From Nakamurella panacisegetis (lineage in GTDB: Bacteria; Actinomycetota; Actinomycetes; Mycobacteriales; Nakamurellaceae): a stretch of 64,000 nucleotides of DNA. The stretch lies in contig NZ_LT629710.1 of NCBI RefSeq assembly GCF_900104535.1, positions 2,294,001 to 2,358,000 on the forward strand. The letters run 5' to 3'. The translations under genes were made by a program, and so were the position numbers. Within the stretch, counting starts at the first letter, position 1, and the number at the start of each line of letters is the position of its first letter. Below, piece after piece: positions 1-9,778 of the stretch. The notes under the pieces are model-generated. The model saw only the letters and a list, made by a program, of their open reading frames with translations, was not told where the DNA came from and ran no database searches.

Positions 1-92
1 CGATCCGGCCGGCCGTGACGTTCTGCGGCCCGGTCCGGCCGGGAGCGCGTTCGGCGACCGTCGGCGGGCGCGACACATATTCTGGACGAGAC

Positions 93-3000
93 ATGACTCT
101 GGAATTGAACGAGGGCGGAACGACCACGAGCGCGGCCCCGACGGTCGGTGCGCTGATCGCCCGGCTGGACAACGTGATGACGGCCGACGCCGGTCGGCTG
201 GGACGCCGGCTGGGCGGGTTGCGTCGCCGCTCCGGCCAGGGGCGACGGGGCGAGCGCAACGACGAGGGGTCGAGCCAGGCTCTGACCGACCTCGACCGGC
301 AGATCAGGGCGGCCGAGCAGAAGCTGGCCCGCCGTGTCGCCGGCGTCCCGGACGTCACCTTCCCGCCCGAGCTGCCGGTGTCCGAGCGGGTCGACGACCT
401 GGCCGCTGCCATCCGGGACCACCAGGTGGTGATCGTGGCGGGCGAGACCGGTTCGGGGAAGTCGACCCAGCTGCCGAAGATCTGCCTGTCCATCGGGCGG
501 GGCGTGCGCGGGCTGATCGGGCACACCCAGCCCCGCCGGATCGCCGCGCGGGCCCTGGCCGAGCGGATCGCCGAGGAGACCGGGACCGAGCTCGGCGACG
601 CCATCGGCTACACCATCCGGTTCGGCGACCACACCGGCCCGGACACCCTGGTCAAGCTGATGACCGACGGGATCCTGCTGGCCGAGATCACCCGGGACCG
701 GCTGCTGAGCGCCTACGACACGATCATCATCGACGAGGCCCACGAACGCAGCCTGAACATCGACTTCCTGCTCGGGTACCTGGTCGAGTTGCTGCCCAAG
801 CGGCCCGATCTCAAAGTGATCATCACCTCGGCCACCATCGACCCGGGCCGGTTCTCCCGGCACTTCGGTGACGCCCCGATCGTCGAGGTCTCCGGACGCA
901 CCTACCCGGTCGAGATCCGGTACCGGCCGTACGGCGCGGACGACCTTTCCGACGACGAGCTCGACAGCCAGGACACCGACCGGGTACCTCGTCAAGATGC
1001 TCCGAAGCCCAAGGGCGGCAAGGTGTCCCGCGACGACAGCAGCCGGGACCTGGCCCAGGCGATCGTGGACGCGGTCGACGAACTGGCCCGGGAGGGCGAC
1101 GGCGACGTCCTGGTGTTCCTGTCCGGTGAACGGGAGATCACCGACACGGCCGAGGCCTTGCGCGGTCACCTGGCCTCGCGTCCGGGACACACCGAGGTGC
1201 TCCCGCTCTACGGGCGGCTGTCCGCGGCCGACCAGCACAAGGTCTTCTCCTCGCATGTCGGCCGCCGGATCGTGCTTTCCACCAACGTCGCCGAGACATC
1301 GCTGACGGTGCCCGGGATCCGGTACGTCGTCGATCCCGGTACGGCCCGGATCTCTCGCTACTCGACGCGGACCAAGGTGCAGCGACTGCCCATCGAGCCG
1401 ATCTCGCAGGCCTCGGCCGGCCAGCGGGCGGGCCGCTGCGGCCGGGTGGCCGACGGCATCTGCATCCGGCTGTACTCCGAGGAGGATTTCGCCGGTCGCC
1501 CGGAGTACACCGACCCGGAGATCTCGCGGACGTCGTTGGCGTCGGTGATCCTGCAGATGGCCTCACTCGAGCTGGGGGACATCGCCTCGTTCCCGTTCCT
1601 GGAGCCGCCGGACACCCGACAGATCACCGACGGCATCACGGTTCTCACCGAACTGGGGGCACTGGACCGCTCCGGGGACGACGGCCGGGTGCGGCTGACG
1701 CCGACCGGCCGGGCGCTGGCCGCGCTGCCGCTGGACCCCCGGCTGGCCCGGATGATCGTCGAGGCCGACCGGCTCGGCTGTCTGGCCGACGTCCTGGTCA
1801 TCACCTCCGCCCTGGCCATCCAGGACGTTCGGGAGTACCCGTTGGAGGACCGCGACCGGGCCACCGCCGCCCACTCCCGATTCGCCGACCCGAAGTCGGA
1901 CTTCCTGTCGCTGGTCAACCTCTGGAACTATCTGGCCGACGAGGCGAAAGCCCGCTCCGGCAATGCCTTCCGCCGGATGTGCCGGTCCGAGTACCTGCAC
2001 TACCTGCGCATCCGGGAGTGGCAGGACCTGCACGCCCAACTGCGTCAGGTGGCCCGCCAGCTGAAGATGGACACGGAGTCGCGGGCGATGGTCGCCGCCG
2101 CGCAGGTGACCGCGGACGCCGGGAAGCCGCCGCCCGCAGCCGCCACCCGTTCCGCCTCCGGACGCAGTTCGGCCGCCGGTGGCAAGCGTCGGGGCCGTCG
2201 CCCCGTCGAACGGGACAACCGTGTGGTCGAGGCCCAGCCGGTCGGCGTCGCCGCCGCGGTGATCACGACCCAGGGAAAGGGCTCTCACGTGAGTTTCGTC
2301 GACACCGAGCGCGTGCACACGGCCCTGCTGTCCGGGCTGCTGTCGCACATCGGGTTGCGGTTGGAGCCGGGCCGGGAGTATCAGGGAACCCGCGGGTCGA
2401 AGTTCGTCATCTGGCCCGGGTCGGCGCTGGCCAAGTCCGGCCCGCGGCTGGTGGTGGCAGCCGAACTGGTCGAGACCTCCCGCCTGTGGGGGCGGATCGT
2501 GGCCGCGGTCGACCCGACCTGGGTGGAGAAGGTCGGCGGGGACCTGTTGCGCCGCAGCTACTCCGAGCCGCGCTGGGACGCCCGGCGCGGTCAGGTGACG
2601 GCAACCGAGAAGGTCACGCTGCTCGGGGTCACCCTGATCGGGGCGCGGTCGATCCAGTTCGACCGGATCGACCCGGTGACCAGTCGCGAGATGTTCATCC
2701 GGCACGCCCTGGTCGAGGCCGACTGGCAGACGCGGCACGCGTTCTTCGCCGCCAATCTCGCCGCGCTGCGGGAGGTCGCCGAACACGAGGACCGGGCTCG
2801 GCGTCGCGACATCGTCATCGACGACGAGTCGTTGTTCGCCCTGTACGACGAACGGATCCCGGCCGACGTCACCTCCTCGCGGCATTTCGACAGCTGGTGG
2901 CGCAAGGCTTCTCGCGAGCACCCGGATCTGCTGACCTTCACCCCGGACATGCTGCGCAACGCCGGGTCGAGGGACGTCGACCTGACCGCGTACCCGGACA

Positions 3001-4352
3001 CGTTCACCGCCGGGAACGTGGACCTCGGTCTGGACTACGTCTTCGAACCCGGCCGGACGGACGACGGAGTGACGGTCACCATTCCGCTGGCCGTGCTGGC
3101 CCGGATCGACCCGGCCGCGTTCGACGCGCAGATTCCCGGCCTGCGCAAGGACTATGCGGTGGCCCTGATCCGCTCGTTGCCGAAAACGTTGCGCCGCAAC
3201 TTCGTTCCCGCGCCGGACTTCGCCGCCGCCGCTCTGTCGCAGATCCCCGACGACGGCCCGTCCGGTCTGGCGCCGGCCCTGGCCGCGACCCTGACCGCGA
3301 TGACGGGCGTCGTCGTCCGGGCCGACGACTTCGAACCGGAGAAGATCCCGGACCACCTGCGGTTGGGATTCCGGGTGGTCGACGACTCCGGGCGAGCCGT
3401 TGGCGAGGGCAAGAACCTGTCGCAGCTGCAGGAGTCCCTGCGCGCCGACGGCCGGAAGGCGGTGGCCAAGGCCTCCGGCACGGTCGAGCGGACCGGCCTG
3501 ACCGGGTTCCCGCCGGACGGGATCCCCCGCACCACCACGACCTGGGTGTCCGGACACGAGGTGCAGGGATTCCCGGCGCTGGTCGACGAGGGCCAGAAGG
3601 TGGGCGTGACCGTGTTCGCCTCCGAGGCCGACCAGCAGCGGGCGATGCGGGCCGGTATCCGCCGGCTGCTGGTGCTGGGTGCGAAGAACCCGCTCACCCA
3701 CGTCCGGAACGCACTGTCGCGGCCGCAGATGCTCACCCTGACCGTCACCCCGCACGGGAGCGTCGCCGCGCTGCTCTCCGACGCCACCGAGGCGGCCGTG
3801 GACGCCCTGCTCGACTGGGCCGGCGGACCGGCCTGGACCGCGGCCGAGTACGCCGCCCTGGTGAAGAAACTGACGCCGCAACTGGATCGGGCGGTGCTGG
3901 ACATCGTGGTGGCCGCCGAGGCGGCGCTGAAGGAGGCCCACGAGGCGGAACGGCTGATCGACGGCATCGCCGGAACCGCGCTCGCGCCCCAGGTCGCCGA
4001 CCTGCGACGGCAGCTGAAGCGACTGGTGCACCCTGGGTTCCTCACCCGCACCACCGCCGCCCACCTGCCGGATCTGACCCGCTACCTGCAGGCGCTCAGC
4101 GTCAGGGCCGATCGGCTGCGGGAGAATCCGGACCGGGACCGGCAACGGATGGCCGAGATCAATGCGCTCGAGGCCGAGATCGACGACGCGGTGGCCGCCT
4201 TGCGGCCGGAGCGGGCGCACGACCCTGATGTGGCCGACGTCCGCCGCCTGCTCGACGAGTACCGCGTGGCCAGTTTCGCGCAGCCGATGCGCACCGCCGT
4301 GCCGGTCTCGGAGAAGCGTCTGCGCAACGCGATCGCCACGCTGCGGCGGTGA
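93..4352 (+). CDS. hrpA: DEAH-box ATP-dependent RNA helicase, HrpA type
   Basis: Cytoplasmic DEAH-box RNA helicase; the E. coli member acts on stalled or collided ribosomes. From the ATG at 93 it is 1419 residues, close to family size. Walker A GETGSGKST lies near residues 117-125 and the DEAH box at 214-217. The motif VI arginine finger QRAGRCGR follows, then the HA2 and OB regions and a long C-terminal DUF3418-like half. A low-complexity Ala/Ser/Arg linker sits near residues 677-712. The frame is open back to position 15. I chose 93 because the upstream 26 residues look like translated leader and the N-terminus from 93 is a normal acidic start. The gene ends just before a GC-rich hairpin and is convergent with the antitoxin-like gene. 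Confidence 0.95.
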   Translation: MTLELNEGGTTTSAAPTVGALIARLDNVMTADAGRLGRRLGGLRRRSGQGRRGERNDEGSSQALTDLDRQIRAAEQKLARRVAGVPDVTFPPELPVSERVDDLAAAIRDHQVVIVAGETGSGKSTQLPKICLSIGRGVRGLIGHTQPRRIAARALAERIAEETGTELGDAIGYTIRFGDHTGPDTLVKLMTDGILLAEITRDRLLSAYDTIIIDEAHERSLNIDFLLGYLVELLPKRPDLKVIITSATIDPGRFSRHFGDAPIVEVSGRTYPVEIRYRPYGADDLSDDELDSQDTDRVPRQDAPKPKGGKVSRDDSSRDLAQAIVDAVDELAREGDGDVLVFLSGEREITDTAEALRGHLASRPGHTEVLPLYGRLSAADQHKVFSSHVGRRIVLSTNVAETSLTVPGIRYVVDPGTARISRYSTRTKVQRLPIEPISQASAGQRAGRCGRVADGICIRLYSEEDFAGRPEYTDPEISRTSLASVILQMASLELGDIASFPFLEPPDTRQITDGITVLTELGALDRSGDDGRVRLTPTGRALAALPLDPRLARMIVEADRLGCLADVLVITSALAIQDVREYPLEDRDRATAAHSRFADPKSDFLSLVNLWNYLADEAKARSGNAFRRMCRSEYLHYLRIREWQDLHAQLRQVARQLKMDTESRAMVAAAQVTADAGKPPPAAATRSASGRSSAAGGKRRGRRPVERDNRVVEAQPVGVAAAVITTQGKGSHVSFVDTERVHTALLSGLLSHIGLRLEPGREYQGTRGSKFVIWPGSALAKSGPRLVVAAELVETSRLWGRIVAAVDPTWVEKVGGDLLRRSYSEPRWDARRGQVTATEKVTLLGVTLIGARSIQFDRIDPVTSREMFIRHALVEADWQTRHAFFAANLAALREVAEHEDRARRRDIVIDDESLFALYDERIPADVTSSRHFDSWWRKASREHPDLLTFTPDMLRNAGSRDVDLTAYPDTFTAGNVDLGLDYVFEPGRTDDGVTVTIPLAVLARIDPAAFDAQIPGLRKDYAVALIRSLPKTLRRNFVPAPDFAAAALSQIPDDGPSGLAPALAATLTAMTGVVVRADDFEPEKIPDHLRLGFRVVDDSGRAVGEGKNLSQLQESLRADGRKAVAKASGTVERTGLTGFPPDGIPRTTTTWVSGHEVQGFPALVDEGQKVGVTVFASEADQQRAMRAGIRRLLVLGAKNPLTHVRNALSRPQMLTLTVTPHGSVAALLSDATEAAVDALLDWAGGPAWTAAEYAALVKKLTPQLDRAVLDIVVAAEAALKEAHEAERLIDGIAGTALAPQVADLRRQLKRLVHPGFLTRTTAAHLPDLTRYLQALSVRADRLRENPDRDRQRMAEINALEAEIDDAVAALRPERAHDPDVADVRRLLDEYRVASFAQPMRTAVPVSEKRLRNAIATLRR

Positions 4353-4359
4353 ACGCCCG

Positions 4360-4395
4360 CCGCCCGGCCGTCGGCAACGGTCGAGGGCCGGGCGG
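4360..4395. terminator. Hairpin between convergent hrpA and antitoxin-like gene
   Basis: A perfect 10-bp inverted repeat (CCGCCCGGCC at 4360-4369, GGCCGGGCGG at 4386-4395) with a 16-base loop lies 8 bases after the hrpA stop and 19 bases after the end of the opposing gene. There is no U-tract, as is common for GC-rich actinobacterial terminators. It could serve both strands. Confidence 0.5.
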
Positions 4396-4413
4396 TGTCA
4401 GGGAATGGAAGAG

Positions 4414-4608
4414 CTACTGCTCGCTCGGCTTGTTCCGCCCGAGCGAGTCGACGAAACCGGACAACTTCTCCTCGACCGGATCGACCTTGTCGTGCCCGAT
4501 CCGTTCCCCGACGAAGTCACCGATCTTGTCGATACCCTGCTTGATCTGATCCTCGTGCCCGGAAACCAGGCCCTCGGCCTTGTCCTTCAGTTCGCCGAAA
4601 TCCACCAT
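4414..4608 (-). CDS. MT0933-like antitoxin family protein (64 aa)
   Basis: A 64-residue, charged, probably all-helical protein. The repeated pattern DLK/ELKDKAEGLVSGHEDQI followed by a KIGDFVGERIG-type stretch is characteristic of the actinobacterial MT0933/Rv0909 antitoxin family (PF14013). In Mycobacterium tuberculosis Rv0909 is paired with the START/SRPBCC-like toxin Rv0910. Here no SRPBCC gene is adjacent: the upstream gene on the same strand is a glycolipid-binding-family protein. It may be an orphan antitoxin or a general CsbD-like stress protein. The ATG at 4608 has a GAAGG-type ribosome site about 7 bases upstream. Confidence 0.7.
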   Translation of the reverse strand: MVDFGELKDKAEGLVSGHEDQIKQGIDKIGDFVGERIGHDKVDPVEEKLSGFVDSLGRNKPSEQ

Positions 4609-4678
4609 GGCCGCACCTTCTCCTCGCGTCAGGACCGGGCGTGATCACGTTCAGCAGCACGCCCGATCGGAGTCCTGA

Positions 4679-5239
4679 CTACCGTAGACGGTCGGACAGA
4701 CCCGGGAAATGCAGCACGAAGCCGTCGGCGTCGACCGTCAGCTCCCGTTCGCCCATCGGGCCGGTGTAGAGGATCACGGCGCCGTTGGAGTCGGCCGAGA
4801 CGGTGCGGTACATGTGTTGGACCGCGGTCACCTCGGGGTCGGCGCCGCCGACCGACGCCACGGTCAGGTTGGCCTGCCCGATGTTGCGGTGCAGGCCGAG
4901 GCGCCGGATGGCCAGCGAGTTGGTGAACGCGGAGGCCACCAGATCGATGTCGAGCGCCGGTTCCACCTGGGTGAGGGTGCGGGGGCCGCTGCCGGAGTCG
5001 GCCACCCATTGCCCGCCCGGCACCCGGGAGAGGGTCAGCGTGCGTTCGCCGGTGCCGGAATCGCTCTGCACGGTCAGCCGTCGGCTGCGGCCCTCGGGAT
5101 CGACCAGCAGCGTGTAGGCGACACCGAAGGCCTCCATGGCGGCCGACACGATGTGGCCGCTGGCCCGCAGTCCCCGGTCGGTGAGCACCACCCGCACGGT
5201 TTCCAGTCGGTGTTGGTCGTCCGAGGTCCAGGTCAGCAT
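4679..5239 (-). CDS. Putative glycolipid-binding family protein
   Basis: A soluble beta-rich protein of about 186 residues resembling the putative glycolipid-binding family (PF06475; the Pseudomonas member has a spiral beta-roll fold). It begins MLTWTSDD and ends in a segment rich in hydrophobic strands (AVILYTGPMGE, GFVLHFPG). No catalytic motif is visible and the cellular role of the family is unknown. I chose the ATG at 5239; a GTG at 5266 would add a poly-threonine leader, and the open frame runs on to 5392. It lies 70 bases upstream of the antitoxin-like gene on the same strand and could share a transcript with it. Confidence 0.7.
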   Translation of the reverse strand: MLTWTSDDQHRLETVRVVLTDRGLRASGHIVSAAMEAFGVAYTLLVDPEGRSRRLTVQSDSGTGERTLTLSRVPGGQWVADSGSGPRTLTQVEPALDIDLVASAFTNSLAIRRLGLHRNIGQANLTVASVGGADPEVTAVQHMYRTVSADSNGAVILYTGPMGERELTVDADGFVLHFPGLSDRLR

Positions 5240-5454
5240 GCGCGTGGATGTCGTTGTGGTGGTCACAGAAAATACGTTAAACCCGTTGGCCCCACCCGCA
5301 AGGCCACGGCGGGCGCAACGGGTGAGATGTTCACCCAGATCCAGGAGTTTGACGAGCCCGACATCACCCGGAAACCGGAGTGTCTGCGTCACCGGCCCGG
5401 CGACCCCGGCAAGTCATTTGACGGGCCAGCGCGCCGTGGGCGAGGGTCAACGAC

Positions 5455-7137
5455 GTGGGACATCTCGAGGTCGCCGGTATCAGCTACTCCCTGGCCGACG
5501 GCCGGCCGTTGCTGGCCGACGTCAGGTTCCGTCTCGGGCAGGGCAACGTCACGGCCGTCATCGGGCCCAACGGGACCGGCAAGACCACCTTGCTGCGGAT
5601 CATCACCGGGGAGCTCGAGGCCGAGGACGGAGCGATCACCCGCTCCGGCGGCCTCGGCGTCATGCCGCAGTTCATCGGTTCCGTCCGGGACGATTCCACC
5701 GTCCGCGACCTGCTGCTGACGGTGTCGCCGGCTCCCGTTCGCGAGGTAGCGGCCCGGATCGACGCGGCCGAACTGGAGATGATGAGCGACGAGGGCGACG
5801 CCGTCGCCATGCGGTACGCCCAGGCGTTGGCCGACTGGGCCGACGTGCACGGCTACGACCAGGAGAACGCCTTCGACTTCGCCTGCGTGGCCGCCCTCGG
5901 CGTTCCGTACGACCGGGCCAAGTACCGGGCCGTCACCAGCCTTTCCGGTGGCGAGCAGAAGCGACTGGTGCTGGAGCTGCTGCTGGCCGGTCCGGACGAG
6001 GTGCTGCTGCTGGACGAACCGGACAACTACCTGGACGTCCCGGGCAAGATCTGGCTGGAGGGCAAGCTCGCCGAGACGCCCAAGGCCGTGCTGCTGATCA
6101 GCCACGACCGTGAGCTGCTGGCCCGCGCGGCCGACCGGATCGTCACGCTGGAACCCGGGGTGGCCGGGGCCGTGTCGTGGGTGCACGGCGGCTCGTTCGC
6201 CACCTACCACCAGGCTCGCCTCGACCGGAACTCCCGCCTCGAGGAGTTGCGTCGGCGGTGGGATGAGGAACACGCCAAGCTCAAGGCCCTGGTGCAGATG
6301 TACAAAACCAAGGCGGCCTACATGGACAGCCTGGCGTCCCGGTACCAGGCGGCGAAGACCCGCCTGTTCAAGTTCGAGGAGGCCGGGCCGCCGGAGGAAC
6401 TGCCGCTGTCGCAGGACGTCACCATACGGCTCAAGGGCGGACGCACCGCCAAGCGGGCCGTGGTGTGCACCGAACTGGAGCTCACCGGCCTGATGCAGCC
6501 CTTCGACCTGGAGATCTTCTACGGCGAACGGCTGGCCGTGCTCGGCGCCAACGGCTCCGGAAAGTCGCACTTCCTGCGGCTGCTGGCCGCGGGCGGCAGC
6601 GACCCGGACATCGAGCACCAGCCGGTGAGCGACACCCCGGTCGATCCGGTCCGGCACACCGGCACCGTGGTCCTCGGTTCGCGGGTCCGGCCCGGTTACT
6701 TCCGGCAGACCCACTCCCACCCGGAGTTGTCCGGGCGCACGCTGCTGGAGATCCTGCATCGCGGTGACGACCATCGGGCCGGGATGGGACGTGAGCAGGC
6801 GGCCCGCGCCCTCGACCGCTACGGACTGGCCCGTTCCGGTGAGCAGACCTTCGACACCTTGTCGGGCGGTCAGCAGGCGCGGCTGCAGATCCTGCTGCTG
6901 GAGCTCTCCGGGGCCACGTTGCTGTTGCTCGACGAGCCGACCGACAACCTCGACCTGCACTCGGCCGAGTCCCTGGAACAGGCCCTGGACGCCTTCGAGG
7001 GCACGGTGGTGGCCGTTACCCACGATCGGACCTTCGCCCGCACCTTCGACGCGTTCCTGGTGTTCGACGCCAGTGGCTCGGTGGCCCGATACGACGATCC
7101 GGTCTGGGATGTCTCCCGAGTGCAGCGGACGCGGTGA
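5455..7137 (+). CDS. ABC-F family ATPase (two ATP-binding cassettes)
   Basis: A 560-residue protein with two nucleotide-binding domains and no membrane segment, as in the ABC-F family of ribosome-associated ATPases, which includes translation factors and antibiotic-protection proteins. Walker A GPNGTGKTT is at 37-45, signature LSGGEQKR near 163 and Walker B LLLDEP near 184. The second cassette has GANGSGKS near 364, LSGGQQ near 469 and LLDEPTDNLD near 491. A charged linker rich in Lys/Arg/Glu separates the two (about 255-320), where ABC-F proteins contact the ribosome. The GTG start at 5455 is preceded by GAGGG. Substrate or antibiotic cannot be assigned. Confidence 0.9.
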   Translation: MGHLEVAGISYSLADGRPLLADVRFRLGQGNVTAVIGPNGTGKTTLLRIITGELEAEDGAITRSGGLGVMPQFIGSVRDDSTVRDLLLTVSPAPVREVAARIDAAELEMMSDEGDAVAMRYAQALADWADVHGYDQENAFDFACVAALGVPYDRAKYRAVTSLSGGEQKRLVLELLLAGPDEVLLLDEPDNYLDVPGKIWLEGKLAETPKAVLLISHDRELLARAADRIVTLEPGVAGAVSWVHGGSFATYHQARLDRNSRLEELRRRWDEEHAKLKALVQMYKTKAAYMDSLASRYQAAKTRLFKFEEAGPPEELPLSQDVTIRLKGGRTAKRAVVCTELELTGLMQPFDLEIFYGERLAVLGANGSGKSHFLRLLAAGGSDPDIEHQPVSDTPVDPVRHTGTVVLGSRVRPGYFRQTHSHPELSGRTLLEILHRGDDHRAGMGREQAARALDRYGLARSGEQTFDTLSGGQQARLQILLLELSGATLLLLDEPTDNLDLHSAESLEQALDAFEGTVVAVTHDRTFARTFDAFLVFDASGSVARYDDPVWDVSRVQRTR

Positions 7138-7167
7138 CGGGACCGCCGGCCGTGTCACCATGTTGAG

Positions 7168-8271
7168 GTGAGTACAGCGCCGGGCCGGAAGTCGTCGGGG
7201 GTCGTCCGGACCCCTGGAACCCGGACCCGGCCGGATTCCGCCCGGCCCGTGCGGTTCGCCGGACTGGTGACCTCGGGCGGACTGTTCGCCCTGCTGGTGG
7301 TGGCGGCCGGCCTGGTCGCAACGATCGTCGGCTCCGACGTCACGAAAGCATCGTCGGTGGCCGGGATCGTCGCCCCGCCGTGGATCGTCACCATCGGCAT
7401 CCCGGTGTTCCGCACGCTGCTCGACCTGAGCGCCGTGGCCGTGACCGGGCTCGGTCTGCTGTCCAAGATGGTCGGCTTCGACCGGCCCGAGCGCACCGAG
7501 GCGGTGGTCGGCCGGTCGCGTAGCTACGCCGTCTGGGCATCGGCCCTGTGGGCGATCTCGGCCCTGGTCTCGGTCGTCCTGCTGTCGGTCGAACTCGACC
7601 CGACGCGGACCGTGACCCCCGCCTCGATCTGGAGTTACGTCAGCAACATCGCGGCCGGTAAAGGCCTGTTGATGTCGGCCGGGTGCGCCCTGCTGTCGTT
7701 GTGGCTGGCCCGCGTCGCGGTCCGGCACGGGGAGAAGGTGCCGGCCGAACTGCGCGTCGGGATCGCATTGTTCGGCCTCCTGCCGCTGCCGCTCACCGGG
7801 CACGCGGCCAACTGGTACTACCACGATCTGTCGATGGTCTCGATGGAACTGCACGTCGTCGCGGCGACGGCCTGGGCCGGCGGATTGGCCGCCCTGGTGA
7901 TCTTCCTGGCCCGGGAGCCGGCCCTTCTGGCCGAGGCCCTGCCGCGGTTCTCCAAGCTGGCCACCTGGTGCGTCTTCGTCGTCGGGGTGACCGGCGTGTT
8001 CAACGGCCTGCTGGAGCTGGCCCTGTCGCCGATCACGCAGCTGCCGGGTTCGATCGTGACCACCCGCTACGGCGTGATCCTGCTGGCCAAGGCCGTCTGC
8101 ATGGTGATCATCGCGATCATCGCGGTCCGCGTCCGGACCCGGATCCTGCCCCTGGTGGTGCAGAAGAAGGCGACCTCCGTCGCACTGTGGTGCGGCTGGG
8201 AGATCGTCACCCTGGCCGTGGCGTTCGGGGTCGCGGTGGTGCTGACCCGGGCGTCGGTCACGCCGTTCTGA
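7168..8271 (+). CDS. CopD-domain copper-transport membrane protein
   Basis: Integral membrane protein of 367 residues with about eight to nine hydrophobic segments. The C-terminal two thirds match the CopD family: SMELHVVAATAWAGGLAAL with its His, then WCVFVVGVTGVFNGL and a TTRYGVILLAKA segment near residue 295. CopD proteins move copper across the cytoplasmic membrane, often for cuproenzyme assembly. The GTG start at 7168 follows a GAGG element, and an Arg/Thr/Pro-rich cytoplasmic tail precedes the first helix. The gene begins 31 bases after the ABC-F gene and may be cotranscribed with it. It is convergent with the next membrane protein. Confidence 0.85.
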   Translation: MSTAPGRKSSGVVRTPGTRTRPDSARPVRFAGLVTSGGLFALLVVAAGLVATIVGSDVTKASSVAGIVAPPWIVTIGIPVFRTLLDLSAVAVTGLGLLSKMVGFDRPERTEAVVGRSRSYAVWASALWAISALVSVVLLSVELDPTRTVTPASIWSYVSNIAAGKGLLMSAGCALLSLWLARVAVRHGEKVPAELRVGIALFGLLPLPLTGHAANWYYHDLSMVSMELHVVAATAWAGGLAALVIFLAREPALLAEALPRFSKLATWCVFVVGVTGVFNGLLELALSPITQLPGSIVTTRYGVILLAKAVCMVIIAIIAVRVRTRILPLVVQKKATSVALWCGWEIVTLAVAFGVAVVLTRASVTPF

Positions 8272-8380
8272 GCTACCGGTCCCTTGCCGGTGAGGCCGGC
8301 GACCGCCTCAGGTGGGGCCGCCGCCTCAGGTGGGTGACCGGCCGGAAATCGGGGGGACAGCGCCGGCCGCGGTCCGGCGG

Positions 8381-9712
8381 TCAGGTCCGGGCGCCGGTCC
8401 CCCGCTTCGCGGGTGCGGTCGGCTGAACCGGCGGGGCCGGCTCGGCCTTGTCCGTCTGGCCCGGCCAACCGTCCAACCGGCCGTGCTCGTCGCGCCGGGG
8501 CTCGGGCCCGAACTCGACACTGAGGGCCGGGGGCCGCGGGCGGCCCAGGCCGGCACCGCGGTCGGCCAGGTAGGTGACTCCGGACCAGGTGAGCACGGCC
8601 AGCGGAAGGGCGATCCAGATCGACCACCACGCCACCGGCGGGGTCAGCAGATGCGACCCGGAGGTGAACGCGGCCCGGATCTGGGCGATGTTCATCCGGG
8701 CCAGATCGGTCGGGGTACCGGTGATGACGGCGCTGAGCCAGTACAGGCCGTATCCGATCGCGGTGATCAGCAGCCCGCCGGCCACCGCGCGCAGGTACGG
8801 ACGGAGACGGAGCAGGAACAACAGGTCGACGGCGAGCCCGATGGGCAGCAGATAGAGCGGGAGGTAGCTGGGCGGGAAGGTGCCGAGAACCAGCAGCGGC
8901 CACAGCACGCACCGGTAGACGACGTAGCCGGCGACGACCAGGGTGGCCGTCCAGCGGAAACCGACCATCATCCGCGCCAGCGGCAGCAGGGCGACACACA
9001 CGGCGAGCACCCAGACCGGGTACACCCACGGCTGGATGGGCATGGCGAAATGGTTCAGGGCGACGTCGTCCACCGGCCGGCCGAGCTGTTTGGCCGCGAA
9101 GGCCAGCAGCGACGGCTCGGCGTAGGGGCTGCCGCGCAGCCAGGAGGCCACCTCGAGTACGCCGTATTCCTGCTGGCCGGTGGGGAAGTAGAGATCCTCG
9201 AACATGAAGGCGAACAGGGCGATCAGACCGACGGTCCACTGGCGGGCGAACCGCCCGTCCCGCGGGTAGGTGCGGAACCAGTTCCGGATGACGCCGACCA
9301 CCATGATCGCGGTGCCGGTGTAGAGCAGCAGGTGGGACGGCGACCAGGCCGTCAGGTCCAGACCGTTGATCCGGTGGTTGACGACGTCGATCGGGCCGGC
9401 CACGACGAAGATGCCGGTGCCCCACTGCATGATCCGCAGCGAGGTCCGCTCCACCCCGTACCCGGTGAAGGTGTGGGCCAGGACGAGGCCGATGGCGATG
9501 CCGGTGCCGACGGTGTTGAGCAGGTGCGGCGGCGCGAAGTCGTCACGCAGCCACTTGAAGTGCCACGAGACGTCCCAGGAGGATCCGAGCAGCTTGAACG
9601 CGAGCGCGGCGATCCACATCCGCTGCATGAAGACGGCCAGCGACCTCGGGGTCGACCGCCCCGGCTCGCCGCGCGTCCAGTACGTCCGCATGAATCCCGC
9701 AAGCCGCTGCAT
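8381..9712 (-). CDS. Polytopic membrane protein with duplicated Asp/His motif
   Basis: 443 residues with about ten membrane segments and a Pro/Arg-rich cytoplasmic C-tail. I do not recognise a characterised family. A motif occurs twice in the N-terminal half. Copy one has D47-V-x-x-H51, D57 and PPH63LL. Copy two has D109-V-x-x-H113, D119 and SPSH127LL. The regular spacing of Asp and His at membrane boundaries suggests a metal or haem site, which would fit the neighbouring convergent CopD gene; this is inference. The start ATG at 9712 is followed by MQRLAGFMRTYW; no signal peptide is apparent. Function unknown. Confidence 0.75.
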   Translation of the reverse strand: MQRLAGFMRTYWTRGEPGRSTPRSLAVFMQRMWIAALAFKLLGSSWDVSWHFKWLRDDFAPPHLLNTVGTGIAIGLVLAHTFTGYGVERTSLRIMQWGTGIFVVAGPIDVVNHRINGLDLTAWSPSHLLLYTGTAIMVVGVIRNWFRTYPRDGRFARQWTVGLIALFAFMFEDLYFPTGQQEYGVLEVASWLRGSPYAEPSLLAFAAKQLGRPVDDVALNHFAMPIQPWVYPVWVLAVCVALLPLARMMVGFRWTATLVVAGYVVYRCVLWPLLVLGTFPPSYLPLYLLPIGLAVDLLFLLRLRPYLRAVAGGLLITAIGYGLYWLSAVITGTPTDLARMNIAQIRAAFTSGSHLLTPPVAWWSIWIALPLAVLTWSGVTYLADRGAGLGRPRPPALSVEFGPEPRRDEHGRLDGWPGQTDKAEPAPPVQPTAPAKRGTGART

Positions 9713-9778
9713 GGCACTGCCCTTCGCTGTTGGCCGGCCGGCACCGGCCCTCGCTCCTGACTGCAGCGTAGAGGCTCG

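Noticed and set aside
1563-4220. Very long open frame (885 codons) on the minus strand across hrpA
   Set aside because: It is antisense to a clear helicase gene and its product has no domain. GC-rich codon bias opens such frames; similar ones at 5389-7854, 20081-21730, 30665-33091 and 48582-50888 are rejected for the same reason.
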